From CALJFL01 sp963669435 (GTDB taxonomy: Bacteria; Pseudomonadota; Gammaproteobacteria; Pseudomonadales; Halieaceae), in the NCBI GenBank assembly GCA_963669435.1, contig OY770025.1:4278001-4342000 (forward strand): DNA of 64,000 nt, given 5' to 3'. Numbering within the stretch: the first letter of the stretch is position 1; each line of letters begins with the position of its first letter. The position numbers were made by a program, and so were the translations under genes. Below are positions 8,291 through 18,119 of the stretch, in pieces. The notes below the pieces were generated by a model. It worked only from the letters and a program-made list of their open reading frames with translations, did no database searches and was not told where the DNA came from.

Positions 8291-9784
8291 TTAGAGCAGC
8301 GTACGATCGAGCGCTGATCGCCAGGACGCAGTGCGCTCTCGGCGCGCGGCAGCTGACATTTCAACCTTGAACTCTCGCTGTACCCGCCAGATCTTCTTGA
8401 TCTCCGCAGGCGACTGCCACAACCCAACCCCCAGGCCCGCCAGGTAACAGGCACCGGCCACGGTAGTTTCGATCACCTCGGGGCGAATGAGACGCCGGCC
8501 CAGCACATTAGCCTGAATCTGCATTAACAGATTATTGGCGGCTGCACCGCCGTCCACACGCAGCGGCTTCATGCGTTTACCGAGGTCCTTTTCCATGGCC
8601 AGTAGTATGTCGGCGTTCTGCAGAGCCATCGCGTCCAGCGTCGCACGGGCAATGTGTGCCCGCTCTGTACCCCGGGTGAGCCCTGACAACACGCCGCGCG
8701 CATCGGGTGCCCAGTGGGGCGCACCCAGGCCAGTAAGTGCAGGAACGAACTCGACGCCACCATGATCGCTGACCTGCCCTGCCAAAGCCTCAATGTCCGG
8801 TGCCTTCTTAATAATCTGCAAACCATCTCTCAGCCACTGTACGGCCGCGCCGCACACAAAGGCACCGCCTTCGAGCGCATACACCGGTTTGCCCTTCTCA
8901 CCCAGTTGCCATGCCACGGTGGTCAATAAACCGGACTTGGATTGTAATTGCTGATCGCCAGTATTCATGAGAATGAATGACCCGGTACCGAAAGTGCACT
9001 TGGCATCTCCCACCGCAAAACCGGCTTGCCCGAACAATGCCGCTTGCTGGTCACCGGCGACACCGGCCACGGGAATACCGTCGGGCAAGCCCTTTACACC
9101 ACTGGTAGCACCCAGCACGGCACTACTGGCAACGATCTCTGGAAGTATGTTCTCTGGCACCTCGAACAACTCGAGAAGCTGTTTGTCCCAGCGCCCCGTT
9201 TTCAGGTTCATCAATGAAGTCCGAGACGCATTGGTAATATCGGTGACGTGGGCTGCGCCATTGGTCAACTGCCAGATCAGGTAACTGTCGATAGTACCTG
9301 CGGCTACGCGACCTGCTCGCACCAGGCGGGAAATTCCGGTGGTGTTCTTGAGCAACCAACGGTATTTGCTGCCTGAAAAATACGGGTCCAGCAGCAAACC
9401 AGTTTTGCGCTTAACCAGCTTTTCGTGGCCGGCGGCCTTGAGGCCGTTGCAAAAATCTGTGGTACGACGGCACTGCCAGACAACGGCGTTATTCAACGCT
9501 TCGCCGGTCTTGCGATCCCACAACAGGGCGGTTTCACGCTGATTGGTGATACCAATCGCGGCAATATCCGTCGCCTTGCAAATACGTTTGCGCAAAATAG
9601 CGGCAATGCTTTTTTCCACTGAGGCCCAGATATCCGCCGGGCGATGTTCTACCCAACCCGGCTTTGGATAAATCTGTGGGAACTCGTGGTTAACCGCGGC
9701 GCGCACCTTGCCGCGGCTATCCATCAGGGCAACCGTACTACCGGTCGTGCCCTGGTCTATCGCCAGAACAAATTTAGCTGCCAT
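8291..9784 (-). CDS. glpK: Glycerol kinase
   Basis: The 497-residue FGGY-family sugar kinase starts FVLAIDQGTTGSTVALMDS (ATP-binding phosphate 1 motif) and contains NQRETALLWDRKTG, GDQQAALFGQ and FGTGSFILMNTG. All are typical of glycerol kinase, which makes glycerol 3-phosphate from glycerol and ATP in the cytoplasm. Length is normal. The usual glpF, glpD and glpR partners are absent. Instead its first 11 bases overlap the end of an aldehyde dehydrogenase gene, so the two are translated together. Confidence 0.92.
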   Translation of the reverse strand: MAAKFVLAIDQGTTGSTVALMDSRGKVRAAVNHEFPQIYPKPGWVEHRPADIWASVEKSIAAILRKRICKATDIAAIGITNQRETALLWDRKTGEALNNAVVWQCRRTTDFCNGLKAAGHEKLVKRKTGLLLDPYFSGSKYRWLLKNTTGISRLVRAGRVAAGTIDSYLIWQLTNGAAHVTDITNASRTSLMNLKTGRWDKQLLELFEVPENILPEIVASSAVLGATSGVKGLPDGIPVAGVAGDQQAALFGQAGFAVGDAKCTFGTGSFILMNTGDQQLQSKSGLLTTVAWQLGEKGKPVYALEGGAFVCGAAVQWLRDGLQIIKKAPDIEALAGQVSDHGGVEFVPALTGLGAPHWAPDARGVLSGLTRGTERAHIARATLDAMALQNADILLAMEKDLGKRMKPLRVDGGAAANNLLMQIQANVLGRRLIRPEVIETTVAGACYLAGLGVGLWQSPAEIKKIWRVQREFKVEMSAAARRERTASWRSALDRTLL

Positions 9785-11201
9785 AGCCTTCTACTGCCTT
9801 GATCTCGAGAAAATCGGTGAATCCGTGATGACCCCACTCCCGGCCGTTGCCGGACTGTTTGTAGCCGCCAAAAGGTACGTCATAGCCACCAGAGGCGCCG
9901 TTCACCTTCACGTTACCGGCACGGATTTTGGAAGCCACTGCGCGAGCGTGGTCCATGTCGCCGCTCTGCACGTAACCGGCCAAACCGTAAGGCGTATCGT
10001 TGGCCATGGCGATTGCTTCTTCCTCGGTGTCATAGGGAATCATAGTCAGTACCGGCCCGAAGATTTCTTCACGGGCGATGGTCATGTCGTTGTTGGCCTG
10101 GGAGAACACAGTGGGCTGCACAAAGTAACCCTTGTCGATACCCTCCGGTCGACCGGGCCCGCCCGCGACCACTTTAGCGCCTTCTTCGATACCTTTTTCA
10201 ATCAATCCCTGGATCTTGTTGTACTGCACTTCCGACACGACAGGTCCCATGGTGGTGCCGTCAGCCAGGGGGTCGCCAACCACGACTCTCGAGGCAACTT
10301 TTGCGGCTATCTCTTCTGCCTCAGCAAGCTTGGCGGCCGGCACGAACATCCGTGAGGGCGCATTACAGGACTGTCCAGTATTACTGAACATGCTCATCGT
10401 ACCGCGCTTCACCGCAGGCGCGAGTTCTGCATCGTCGAGGATAATATTCGGAGACTTGCCACCCAGCTCCTGGGTCACACGCTTAACGGTGGGGGCGGCA
10501 TTCTGGGCGACCAGCGTGCCTGCGCGTGTTGAGCCAGTGAAGGACATCATATCGACATCCGGGTGGCCCGACAGCGCGGTGCCTACTACCGGCCCATCGC
10601 CATTCACCATGTTGTAGACACCGGCGGGCACACCCGCCTCGTCCATTACCAGGCTCCACAGGTAGGCGGACAACGGTGCAACCTCGCTGGGCTTGAGCAC
10701 CATAGTGCAACCTACCGCAAGGGCGGGTGCTACCTTGCAACCGATCTGGTTTACCGGCCAGTTCCAGGGCGTGATCAGGCCGCAGACACCAATAGGCTCC
10801 TTGAACACCCGGTGGTCACCCATCGCCTCTTCGAAGGCGAAGTCCTTCAGCACGCGCGCGGCTTCTTCCAGGTGCCCCAGCCCGCAGTGCGCCTGGGCGC
10901 CCACGGCAAACTCCTTGGGCGCACCCATTTCTTCGCGGATGGCGTCGGCGATGTCGTTATAGTGTTTTTTGTAAGCCGCTACACAGGCCTCGAGCAGTTC
11001 CACGCGCTCTTGCCGTGTGGTACGGCTGTAGCTTTCAAAGGCTGCTCTAGCCGCCGCAACAGCCGCGTTGACATCAGCTTCGGAACCCATGGAGATTTGC
11101 GCGCATACCTCCTCGGTAGCGGGGTTAATCACGTCAAAGTCGTTGGGCGTGACGGGGTCCACCCACTGCCCATTAATGTAAAACTGTTTGTAATCTCTCA
11201 T
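9774..11201 (-). CDS. NAD(P)-dependent aldehyde dehydrogenase
   Basis: The 475-residue protein is a complete ALDH superfamily member. PWNWPVNQIGCKVAPAL marks the cofactor fold. The general-base Glu lies in QELGGKSPN (about 244), the nucleophile Cys in NTGQSCNAPSRM (about 278), and EEIFGPVL lies near 378. It oxidises an aldehyde to the acid; substrate unknown. The gene precedes glpK with an 11-base overlap and is divided from the AraC-type regulator gene (same strand, upstream) by 100 bp. Together they suggest oxidation of a glycerol- or diol-derived aldehyde, which is an inference. Confidence 0.9.
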   Translation of the reverse strand: MRDYKQFYINGQWVDPVTPNDFDVINPATEEVCAQISMGSEADVNAAVAAARAAFESYSRTTRQERVELLEACVAAYKKHYNDIADAIREEMGAPKEFAVGAQAHCGLGHLEEAARVLKDFAFEEAMGDHRVFKEPIGVCGLITPWNWPVNQIGCKVAPALAVGCTMVLKPSEVAPLSAYLWSLVMDEAGVPAGVYNMVNGDGPVVGTALSGHPDVDMMSFTGSTRAGTLVAQNAAPTVKRVTQELGGKSPNIILDDAELAPAVKRGTMSMFSNTGQSCNAPSRMFVPAAKLAEAEEIAAKVASRVVVGDPLADGTTMGPVVSEVQYNKIQGLIEKGIEEGAKVVAGGPGRPEGIDKGYFVQPTVFSQANNDMTIAREEIFGPVLTMIPYDTEEEAIAMANDTPYGLAGYVQSGDMDHARAVASKIRAGNVKVNGASGGYDVPFGGYKQSGNGREWGHHGFTDFLEIKAVEGYGS

Positions 11202-11302
11202 TATAAATCTCCCGTCGATGCAGACGATGCTTGCGAAAAAAGACGCCTAGTGTAGCACCACAAATGCACGACACCAGTACCTACTTAGAGGTAGGACTGG
11301 GC

Positions 11303-12313
11303 TCACGAACTACGCGCCTTGCGGTAGGCCAGTGGCGACATACCTGTCCACTGTTTGAAGGCGCGACTGAAGGCCGGCTCGGTCATTTGCAGGGCGTTGG
11401 CAATCTGTTTGACCTGGCAATTTTCTGCCAACAACATGGTCACTGCCCGATCCTTGCGCAGTTGTTCGTGCAGCTTCCTGAAGCCACTACCCTCGCGTTG
11501 CAATTGTCGATGCAAAGTGCGGCTGCTCACTTTCCATTCGGCTGCCAGTGACTCCAGGGTAATACCGCCATTGCTTTCGCTCAGCGCATGTAGAACACGG
11601 TCAGACACACTGCCGTCAAACATCTGCTTCACAAACCATTCATCCGGGGTACGCTGCAAATAGCGATGCAGGTCTATGCGCGAACGGATGACCGGGGCGA
11701 ACAAGTAGGATCGGTGAAAGCTTGCGCTGGTAACAGGCTGGTCAAACCCGAGTTCCCCCGGGTACATCAGGCGGTACTCGCGCCAATGGGCTGGTCTCGA
11801 AAAGCGAAAGCGCGTGGTGGTGAGTGGAATACGCTCACCAATCAACCAGTTGCTGAATCGGTGCCATAGCAGCAACATGAACTCTTCCAGAAAATGATCC
11901 GGATCGCGCCCGGGATCAACGAGGCTCAATTCCAGGTGTGCGTCCTGGTCTTCGAGCAGTTCCCATCGCATGGAGTTCGATGTGAGGTTGATAAACTTAA
12001 AGGAATAGCGCAGCGCATCTCGCAAGGTGACGCTATCCACCATCTGTCGTGCCATCAACGCGAAGGTGCCAAAGCGTTGTCGGTCGGCGCCGAAACCCAC
12101 AAGTTCATCGTCGAGTTCCCGCCAAACCGTGCGCAACAAAATACCTAATTGTGCAGGTGTTATACGGGTTAGAGGATTTGTCAGCAGTTCATCTGACAGG
12201 CGAACAGCGCCTAGCAACTGCTCTGGCGGTAAGCCCAGCTCTCCTGCGCGGTTAATCAATACGCGGGCGAAATGGCCGGACAGGCCGGGTTGGTGTAAAT
12301 GCGGTGTTGTCAT
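11303..12313 (-). CDS. AraC-family regulator with arabinose-binding-like N-terminal domain
   Basis: The 336-residue protein has a C-terminal AraC helix-turn-helix pair (about 250-330: LESLAAEWKVSSRTLHRQLQ, then IANALQMTEPAFSRAFKQWTG). Its N-terminal ~190 residues fit the ArgR/OruR-type AraC_arabinose-binding family. Such regulators often control amino-acid or fatty-acid catabolism. It sits upstream of the ALDH-glpK operon on the same strand and divergent from the acyl-CoA dehydrogenase gene (170 bp between starts), so either could be its target. Confidence 0.87.
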   Translation of the reverse strand: MTTPHLHQPGLSGHFARVLINRAGELGLPPEQLLGAVRLSDELLTNPLTRITPAQLGILLRTVWRELDDELVGFGADRQRFGTFALMARQMVDSVTLRDALRYSFKFINLTSNSMRWELLEDQDAHLELSLVDPGRDPDHFLEEFMLLLWHRFSNWLIGERIPLTTTRFRFSRPAHWREYRLMYPGELGFDQPVTSASFHRSYLFAPVIRSRIDLHRYLQRTPDEWFVKQMFDGSVSDRVLHALSESNGGITLESLAAEWKVSSRTLHRQLQREGSGFRKLHEQLRKDRAVTMLLAENCQVKQIANALQMTEPAFSRAFKQWTGMSPLAYRKARSS

Positions 12314-12483
12314 AAACGGGTAATAGTCTAGCGCAAGCTCTGCCTTTGGCCGAGGTATTTAACGGGGAAAGACACGCCCCTGTCCGTTCAGATCAATTTT
12401 TGGCAGAAACCGTCATTGCGAATTCCGCCGAGATTATTCACACTTTCGCTCCTTATTTCACGGTCATTCCCAGGGAGTCATCC

Positions 12484-13632
12484 ATGAACCAGGCTGTAAA
12501 CCATGACGATTTAACCCTCTTTAGAGACATGGCCCGGCGGGCGTTCGAACAGGAAATCGCACCCCACTTCGAAGAGTGGGAAGCCCAGCACCTGGTCCCC
12601 AGGGATCTGTGGCGGACCTTAGGGGCCGCGGGCCTGTTGTGTCCCGATGTTGAAGAGGCCTATGGCGGTGCCGGCACTTCTCCCCACGTCACCCTGGCGC
12701 TGATGGAAGAACTGTCGGAAATGGGCTTTGGCGGCATCGCTACCGGCTACAGTATTCACTCTAATATCGTTGCGCCCTACATCAGCCGCAACGGCACGGA
12801 AGAACAAAAACAGCAGTGGCTTCCAGGCATGGTCACCGGCGACATTTTTGGCGCCCTGGCAATGACTGAACCCGGAGCGGGCTCGGACGTTCAGGGCATA
12901 AAAACCAACGCGGTAAAGGATGGCGATGAATGGATCCTCAACGGCTCCAAGATCTTTATCACCAACGGTATCCATGCGGACCTGGTGATCGTCGCCGCTA
13001 TCACCGATCCCGGCAAGGGAGCCAAAGGCACCTCCCTGTTTCTTGTCGATGCGAGTTTGCCCGGATTCGAAAAGAGCAAAAAGATTGAAAAGATCGGACA
13101 GCACACCTCGGATACTGCTCTGCTGTTTTTCCAGGACGTACGTCTGCCTGCCAATGCGCTACTGGGTGAGCTGAATAAGGGCTTCGTGATCATGATGGAA
13201 GAACTGCCCCGGGAGCGCCTTGGCATTGCTGCACAGGCTATCGGATCAGCACGCGGCGCCCTCGACATCACCGTGGAATACGTCAAGGAACGCAAAGCCT
13301 TTGGGCAGACCATCGGGGAGTTCCAGAACACGCGTTTCAAGCTGGCCAATGTGAAAACCCAGATCGCGTTAAACCAGGCCCTCTACGAGCAGTGTGCCGA
13401 CGAGTATGCAAGGGATGAACTCACTGCCGACAAGGCGGCCATGCTGAAATTGGCCTCCACCGAAATGCAATGCAGCACCATCGATGATTGCCTGCAGATG
13501 TTTGGTGGGTATGGTTATACCAGCGAATATCCGATATCGCGTTTCTACACCGATGCGCGCATCCAGAGAATTTACGGCGGCTCCTCCGAGATCATGCAGG
13601 AACTGGTGGCGAGGACCATGCTGGGCCGCTAG
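12484..13632 (+). CDS. Acyl-CoA dehydrogenase
   Basis: The 382-residue flavoprotein has the ACAD family layout: N-terminal helical domain, GALAMTEPGAGSDVQG (FAD/substrate motif, about 124-139), and a C-terminal helical domain ending with MFGGYGYTSEYPISRFYTDA and RIYGGSSEIMQELVAR. It oxidises an acyl-CoA to the 2-enoyl-CoA and passes electrons to ETF. The start at 12484 has AGGGAG at good spacing and gives the normal family length. An upstream in-frame start would add 46 residues without family counterpart. Chain-length preference cannot be read from the sequence. Confidence 0.92.
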   Translation: MNQAVNHDDLTLFRDMARRAFEQEIAPHFEEWEAQHLVPRDLWRTLGAAGLLCPDVEEAYGGAGTSPHVTLALMEELSEMGFGGIATGYSIHSNIVAPYISRNGTEEQKQQWLPGMVTGDIFGALAMTEPGAGSDVQGIKTNAVKDGDEWILNGSKIFITNGIHADLVIVAAITDPGKGAKGTSLFLVDASLPGFEKSKKIEKIGQHTSDTALLFFQDVRLPANALLGELNKGFVIMMEELPRERLGIAAQAIGSARGALDITVEYVKERKAFGQTIGEFQNTRFKLANVKTQIALNQALYEQCADEYARDELTADKAAMLKLASTEMQCSTIDDCLQMFGGYGYTSEYPISRFYTDARIQRIYGGSSEIMQELVARTMLGR

Positions 13633-13635
13633 CAG

Positions 13636-14871
13636 GTGAGCGAGCGGCAATATCCAACCTTTGTAACGCACCTGGAGTGCTCACTGACCGGTGAGCGCTA
13701 CCCCTGTGATGTTCCCCACGGCCTGTCCTCTGCAGGCCGGCCGCTGCTGGTGCGTTATGACCTGGACGCGCTGTCGCGTGCGATCAGCAAGCAGGATCTG
13801 AGCGCACGCGCAGAGGGTGGTTTTTGGCGCTACAGGGAGTTTTTACCGGTTCGCAAAACCGAGCATGTGGTGTCGCTGGGCGAACAGGTAACGCCGCTCA
13901 TCGAGCTCAAACAACTGGGCGCGCAGCTGGGCCTGAGCACCGGCAAACTCATTGTCAAAGACGAAGGTCGATTGCCCACGGGTTCGTTCAAAGCGCGCGG
14001 GCTGGCCCTGGCGGTATCGATGGCAAAGGAGTTCGGCATCGAGCACCTGGCCATACCCACCAATGGTAATGCCGGCGCGGCCATGGCCGCCTATGCCAGT
14101 GCCGGCGGCATGCGCAGCACTGTTTTTTGCCCGGACGACACACCCGACATCAATGTGCGGGAGATCAAGGCACAGGGCGGTAACGTTTACCGCGTCAACG
14201 GCCTGATCAACGACTGCGGCAAAATTGTCGGTGAAGGCAAGCAAGCCACGGGGTGGTTTGATATCTCTACACTCAAGGAGCCCTATCGGATCGAGGGCAA
14301 AAAGACCATGGGCCTGGAACTGGCCGAACAGTTCAACTGGACATTACCGGATGTCATCTTCTATCCAACCGGTGGCGGCACCGGCCTGATAGGCATGTGG
14401 AAAATGTTCGACGAACTCGAAGCTATGGGGTGGATCGACAGTAAACGTCCGCGCATGGTGGCAGTGCAGGCAACTGGCTGCGCACCGATTGTAAAAGCCT
14501 GGCAGGACGGCGAGGAACACGCCCCGCTCTGGGAAGATGCGCATACGGTTGCCGCGGGCATTCGGGTGCCGGTGGCGGTGGGTGACTTCCTCATCCTGCG
14601 CGCGGTGCGCGAGAGCAATGGCTTCGCAATAGCCATTGACGACGAGGTAATAACCCAGGCGGTGATTGAAGTCGGCCAGGCAGAAGGCCTGCTGCTCTGC
14701 CCGGAGGGCGCGGCAACGTACGCCGCCTACAAACAAGCCCTGGAACAGGGCTTGGTGACTACAGACGAAACTGTCATTCTTTTTAACTGTGCAACCGGCC
14801 TGAAGTACCCTCTGGAAGCGGCACCCCAATCACTGGATCGGCATCAGGCCATCGACTACAGCCAGTTTTAA
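13636..14871 (+). CDS. Threonine synthase-like PLP enzyme
   Basis: The 411-residue protein belongs to fold-type II PLP enzymes. LPTGSFKARG holds the Schiff-base lysine (about 119), FYPTGGGTGLIGMW is the phosphate-binding loop, and the N-terminal CSLTGERYPCD resembles the cysteine pair seen in threonine synthases. Threonine synthase turns O-phosphohomoserine into threonine. The protein is short compared with the E. coli-type enzyme and more like the archaeal/plant-type class, so a catabolic or paralogous role is possible. GTG starts three bases after the acyl-CoA dehydrogenase stop, so the two are probably co-transcribed. Confidence 0.8.
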   Translation: MSERQYPTFVTHLECSLTGERYPCDVPHGLSSAGRPLLVRYDLDALSRAISKQDLSARAEGGFWRYREFLPVRKTEHVVSLGEQVTPLIELKQLGAQLGLSTGKLIVKDEGRLPTGSFKARGLALAVSMAKEFGIEHLAIPTNGNAGAAMAAYASAGGMRSTVFCPDDTPDINVREIKAQGGNVYRVNGLINDCGKIVGEGKQATGWFDISTLKEPYRIEGKKTMGLELAEQFNWTLPDVIFYPTGGGTGLIGMWKMFDELEAMGWIDSKRPRMVAVQATGCAPIVKAWQDGEEHAPLWEDAHTVAAGIRVPVAVGDFLILRAVRESNGFAIAIDDEVITQAVIEVGQAEGLLLCPEGAATYAAYKQALEQGLVTTDETVILFNCATGLKYPLEAAPQSLDRHQAIDYSQF

Positions 14872-14911
14872 CCCCTCGCCGGCAGTCCGATTTACTCGTT
14901 GGGCTATCTAA

Positions 14912-16252
14912 TCAAGCACCTTCTTTCAGGGTCTCTCCGAGGGCGTTGATCAAGCTGTCTATTTCCGTTTTCTCAATGACGAAGGGTAAACCTAACTGGA
15001 TCGTGTCGCCGCCGTAACGCACATAAAACCCCTTCTCCCACATTGACTGGGCAATCTCATAGGGGCGTCGAGCAGGCTCACCCGGATAGGCGGCCAACTG
15101 CAGCGCGCCGGCAAATCCGAAGTTGCGTATATCGGTGACGTGGGGGCTGCCGCGCAGCTGATGCAATGCGTCTTCAAAATAAGGCGCCAATGAAGCAACC
15201 CGCTGCGGCAGGGCCTCCTCCACTACCACATCCAGTGCGGCAATAGCGGCAGCACAAGCCACCGGGTGCGCAGAGTAGGTATAGCCGTGGGGAAATTCCA
15301 ACATGTAGTCGGGGCCGCCCTGCTCCATAAAGGTCTGGTAGATTTCGCTACTGGCCACCACAGCTCCCATCGGTACCGCGCCATTGGTCATCTGCTTGGC
15401 GATATTCATGATGTCCGGAACTACGCCAAAGGCATCCGCGCCGGTCATGGCACCCATGCGACCAAACCCGGTAATAACCTCGTCAAAGATCAACAGGATG
15501 TCATTGGCAGTACAGATATCGCGCAACCGCTGCAGGTAACCGGCCGGAGGCGGAATAACGCCGGCGGAGCCCGCCATCGGTTCGACAATCACCGCAGCGA
15601 TGTTGGAAGCATCGTGCAGTGCAACAAGCTCGCTCAACTCATCAGCCAGGTGCCAGCCGCAGGTGGGCATACCGCGAGAAAACGCATTATCGGCAAGTAC
15701 CGTATGCGAAAGATGATCGGCATCCACCGCCTGGCCAAACAGCTTGCGGTTGGCGCCAATACCACCGACCGAGATGCCGCCGAAATTAACTCCGTGGTAA
15801 CCGCGTGCACGACCGATCAATTTTGTCTTGGTGGGCTGGCCCTTCTGGCGCCAGTAGGCCCGGGCCATTTTCAGTGAGGTGTCCGCAGACTCCGAACCGG
15901 AATTGGTGAAGAAGACGTAATCCAGCCCCTGGGGCGTGAGCTCCTTGATCTTGTTGGCCAGTTCGAAGGAACGCGGCTGGCCGAACTGGAAGGCCGGTGA
16001 GTAATCCAGGGTTTGCATCTGGCGCTGCACTGCCTCGGTAATTTCCGGGCGGTTATGTCCCAGACCCGAGCACCAAAGGCCCGACAGGCCGTCCAGCACC
16101 TTGCGGCCCCTGTCGTCGATAAAGTAAATACCCTCGGCGGCGACGATCATTCTCGGATCGTCCTTGAACTGGCGGTTGCCGGTGTAGGGCATCCAGTGGG
16201 CTTCCAGTTCCTGGCGGGTCAATTTTTGGGCTTCGGGCATACCTGTCATCAC
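14912..16252 (-). CDS. Class-III omega-aminotransferase (beta-alanine/pyruvate type)
   Basis: The 446-residue protein has FFTNSGSESADTSLK, GYHGVNFGG, the PLP-contacting Asp in LLIFDEVITGFGRMG (about 258) and the catalytic Lys in IAKQMTNG (about 286). This signature is shared with omega-amino acid/pyruvate aminotransferases. GTG at 16252, ATG at 16249 and ATG at 16240 are all possible starts; no strong ribosome site decides. The divergent LysR gene is the probable regulator. It is similar in length and layout to the enzyme at 6.7 kb but clearly not a recent duplicate. Confidence 0.9.
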   Translation of the reverse strand: MMTGMPEAQKLTRQELEAHWMPYTGNRQFKDDPRMIVAAEGIYFIDDRGRKVLDGLSGLWCSGLGHNRPEITEAVQRQMQTLDYSPAFQFGQPRSFELANKIKELTPQGLDYVFFTNSGSESADTSLKMARAYWRQKGQPTKTKLIGRARGYHGVNFGGISVGGIGANRKLFGQAVDADHLSHTVLADNAFSRGMPTCGWHLADELSELVALHDASNIAAVIVEPMAGSAGVIPPPAGYLQRLRDICTANDILLIFDEVITGFGRMGAMTGADAFGVVPDIMNIAKQMTNGAVPMGAVVASSEIYQTFMEQGGPDYMLEFPHGYTYSAHPVACAAAIAALDVVVEEALPQRVASLAPYFEDALHQLRGSPHVTDIRNFGFAGALQLAAYPGEPARRPYEIAQSMWEKGFYVRYGGDTIQLGLPFVIEKTEIDSLINALGETLKEGA

Positions 16253-16373
16253 ATTTAATCCGGTTTCACGGGCGAAAACGGGGATTCTACCGACAGATTT
16301 ATGTTGTATAAATTAATATCTATAAACGTTTAGTTTCAATAAAATACACGTAATGTCCCCTGAGGAGCGAGAC

Positions 16374-17297
16374 ATGGCACGTAAAGCGTTACTGGGCAAC
16401 GTCACCGACAACGACCTGCGACTCCTGCGGGTATTCAGGGCGGTCGTCGCCTGTGGCGGGTTTTCCGCAGCCGAGTTGGAACTGAATATCAACCGCTCGA
16501 CCATCTCCCGGCACATCAAGGACCTGGAAACCCGCCTGGGTGTGACGCTGTGCCGGCGTGGGCGCGCCGGCTTTGCCCTCACTGCCGAAGGTGAGCGTGT
16601 ACACCAAAGTGCCCTGAAAATCATGACTGCGATGGAGGATTTCAGGCACGACGTGGACGACATCCACCAGCGGCTCACCGGATCTTTGGCGATCGCGCTA
16701 TTCGATAAAACGGCGTCTAATCCACTGTGTCGTATACCCAGTGCCCTGGCTGACTTTGACGAGCAGGCGCCGGAAGTGAACCTGGAAATCTATGTGGAGC
16801 CAATCAATACCATTGAACGTGATGTTATGGAGGGGCGCTTCCACCTGGGGATCATCCCCAACCACCGACCCTCCTCCAGCCTGGATTACTACCCACTGTT
16901 TAAAGAACAAATGTATCTTTACTGTGGTGCCCAGCATCCGCTGTTCAATAACCCGGACGCAGCCAGCGCCGCCCAGATACGTGCCTGTAAGTACGTGGGT
17001 ATCGGCTATCACTCGCCGAACATGGAGGTCTCTCAGCAGCTCGATCAACAGCGTGATGCCACCGCCTACGACCAGGAAGCGGTAGCGCACCTGGTATTGT
17101 CGGGGCGTTATCTTGGGTATCTGCCGGAGCACTATGCCACCGGCTTCGAGCAACAGGGTCAGATGCGTGCCCTTATGCCGGAGGTATTCCAGTATGTGTG
17201 CCAGTTCAGTGCGATAGTAAGAGCCTCACCACCGCCCAGCCGGGTGGTGAAAACCCTGCTCAATGCACTGGTTACTCACCACGCTGAAGAAACCTGA
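16374..17297 (+). CDS. LysR-family transcriptional regulator
   Basis: The 307-residue protein has an N-terminal winged helix (about 10-70: LRLLRVFRAVVACGGFSAAE, then INRSTISRHIKDLETRLGV) and a periplasmic-binding-like effector domain. GGAG at good spacing supports ATG 16374 over a start 21 bases upstream. The AT-rich 120-bp gap to the divergent aminotransferase contains suitable LysR-type space, and such pairs usually regulate each other. The effector is unknown, perhaps an omega-amino acid or derived semialdehyde. Confidence 0.88.
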   Translation: MARKALLGNVTDNDLRLLRVFRAVVACGGFSAAELELNINRSTISRHIKDLETRLGVTLCRRGRAGFALTAEGERVHQSALKIMTAMEDFRHDVDDIHQRLTGSLAIALFDKTASNPLCRIPSALADFDEQAPEVNLEIYVEPINTIERDVMEGRFHLGIIPNHRPSSSLDYYPLFKEQMYLYCGAQHPLFNNPDAASAAQIRACKYVGIGYHSPNMEVSQQLDQQRDATAYDQEAVAHLVLSGRYLGYLPEHYATGFEQQGQMRALMPEVFQYVCQFSAIVRASPPPSRVVKTLLNALVTHHAEET

Positions 17298-17323
17298 ACA
17301 GGAGTGCCCAGGCCGATACCGGT

Positions 17324-18028
17324 TCAGATCAACGATGGATAATCACTAGCCACGTCTTGATGGACATACACCCAGGTCTGGTCTTCCAGCACAGCGCGGT
17401 GCCGCGCACCGGCAATCGAGCTGTCACCTTCTTCGTATCCCGCATCTCCCGCGAATAGCACGGCAATTTCTCCGTCGTCATGGGTGAACACCGGCTGCAC
17501 ACGCGGGGGCGTCAGCTCGCGCTGCTGCGCGAGCATGTCTGCAATGTTCTCGTAGCCTGACAGACTTGCCAGGGTGACATAGGTGGGTGGCAGAAAACCA
17601 AGATTGCCCTCTCTGTGCTGTGCCAGCGCGTCGTCGATGGTGATCCACATGGCCTCATGGATTTCGCTGCCGTCGATTACTACTCGATCGTCCTGTGCCA
17701 GCGGCGCTGCGAATATCCAGGTTTTAAATCGCTTGGGCTCGGCCACCGGTGTCGTCCAGTGACTGAGCTGCGTCATTGCCTCGATATCGGGGCGCAGACC
17801 ACACTCTTCTTCCGCTTCACGCTGTGCGGCAAGACCAGCCGCTTTGTCCAGGTCGCCGTCAGCTTGCTCAATGTCGGACGCTTCCAGAGCGCCGCCGGGA
17901 AACACCCAAAACCCGCCTGCGAACATCAAGGCCTTGTTGCGCTTGAGCAACAGGGTTTCCATACCCCGGGGGGTATCTCTTAACAGTACAACGGTGCTGG
18001 CGGGTCTGGCTTCGGCAACTTCTGGCAT
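17324..18028 (-). CDS. NUDIX hydrolase
   Basis: The 234-residue protein has a NUDIX core: FPGGALEASD starts the box, and after a short insertion REAEEECGL supplies the metal-binding glutamates. The insertion between GG and REAEEE is longer than in the canonical GX5EX7REUXEEXGU box, as found in NUDT19/CoA-diphosphatase-like proteins. It would hydrolyse a nucleoside diphosphate linked to another group; the substrate is not known. It converges with the LysR gene. Confidence 0.85.
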   Translation of the reverse strand: MPEVAEARPASTVVLLRDTPRGMETLLLKRNKALMFAGGFWVFPGGALEASDIEQADGDLDKAAGLAAQREAEEECGLRPDIEAMTQLSHWTTPVAEPKRFKTWIFAAPLAQDDRVVIDGSEIHEAMWITIDDALAQHREGNLGFLPPTYVTLASLSGYENIADMLAQQRELTPPRVQPVFTHDDGEIAVLFAGDAGYEEGDSSIAGARHRAVLEDQTWVYVHQDVASDYPSLI

Positions 18029-18119
18029 AGGCTTCTCTAACCGTCTTCGCTTTGGCGCTTTAAAGCGCGGGAGTTTCAGCGTGCCACAGTAACACAGTGT
18101 TGGGTCGAGTTTTTATCCG

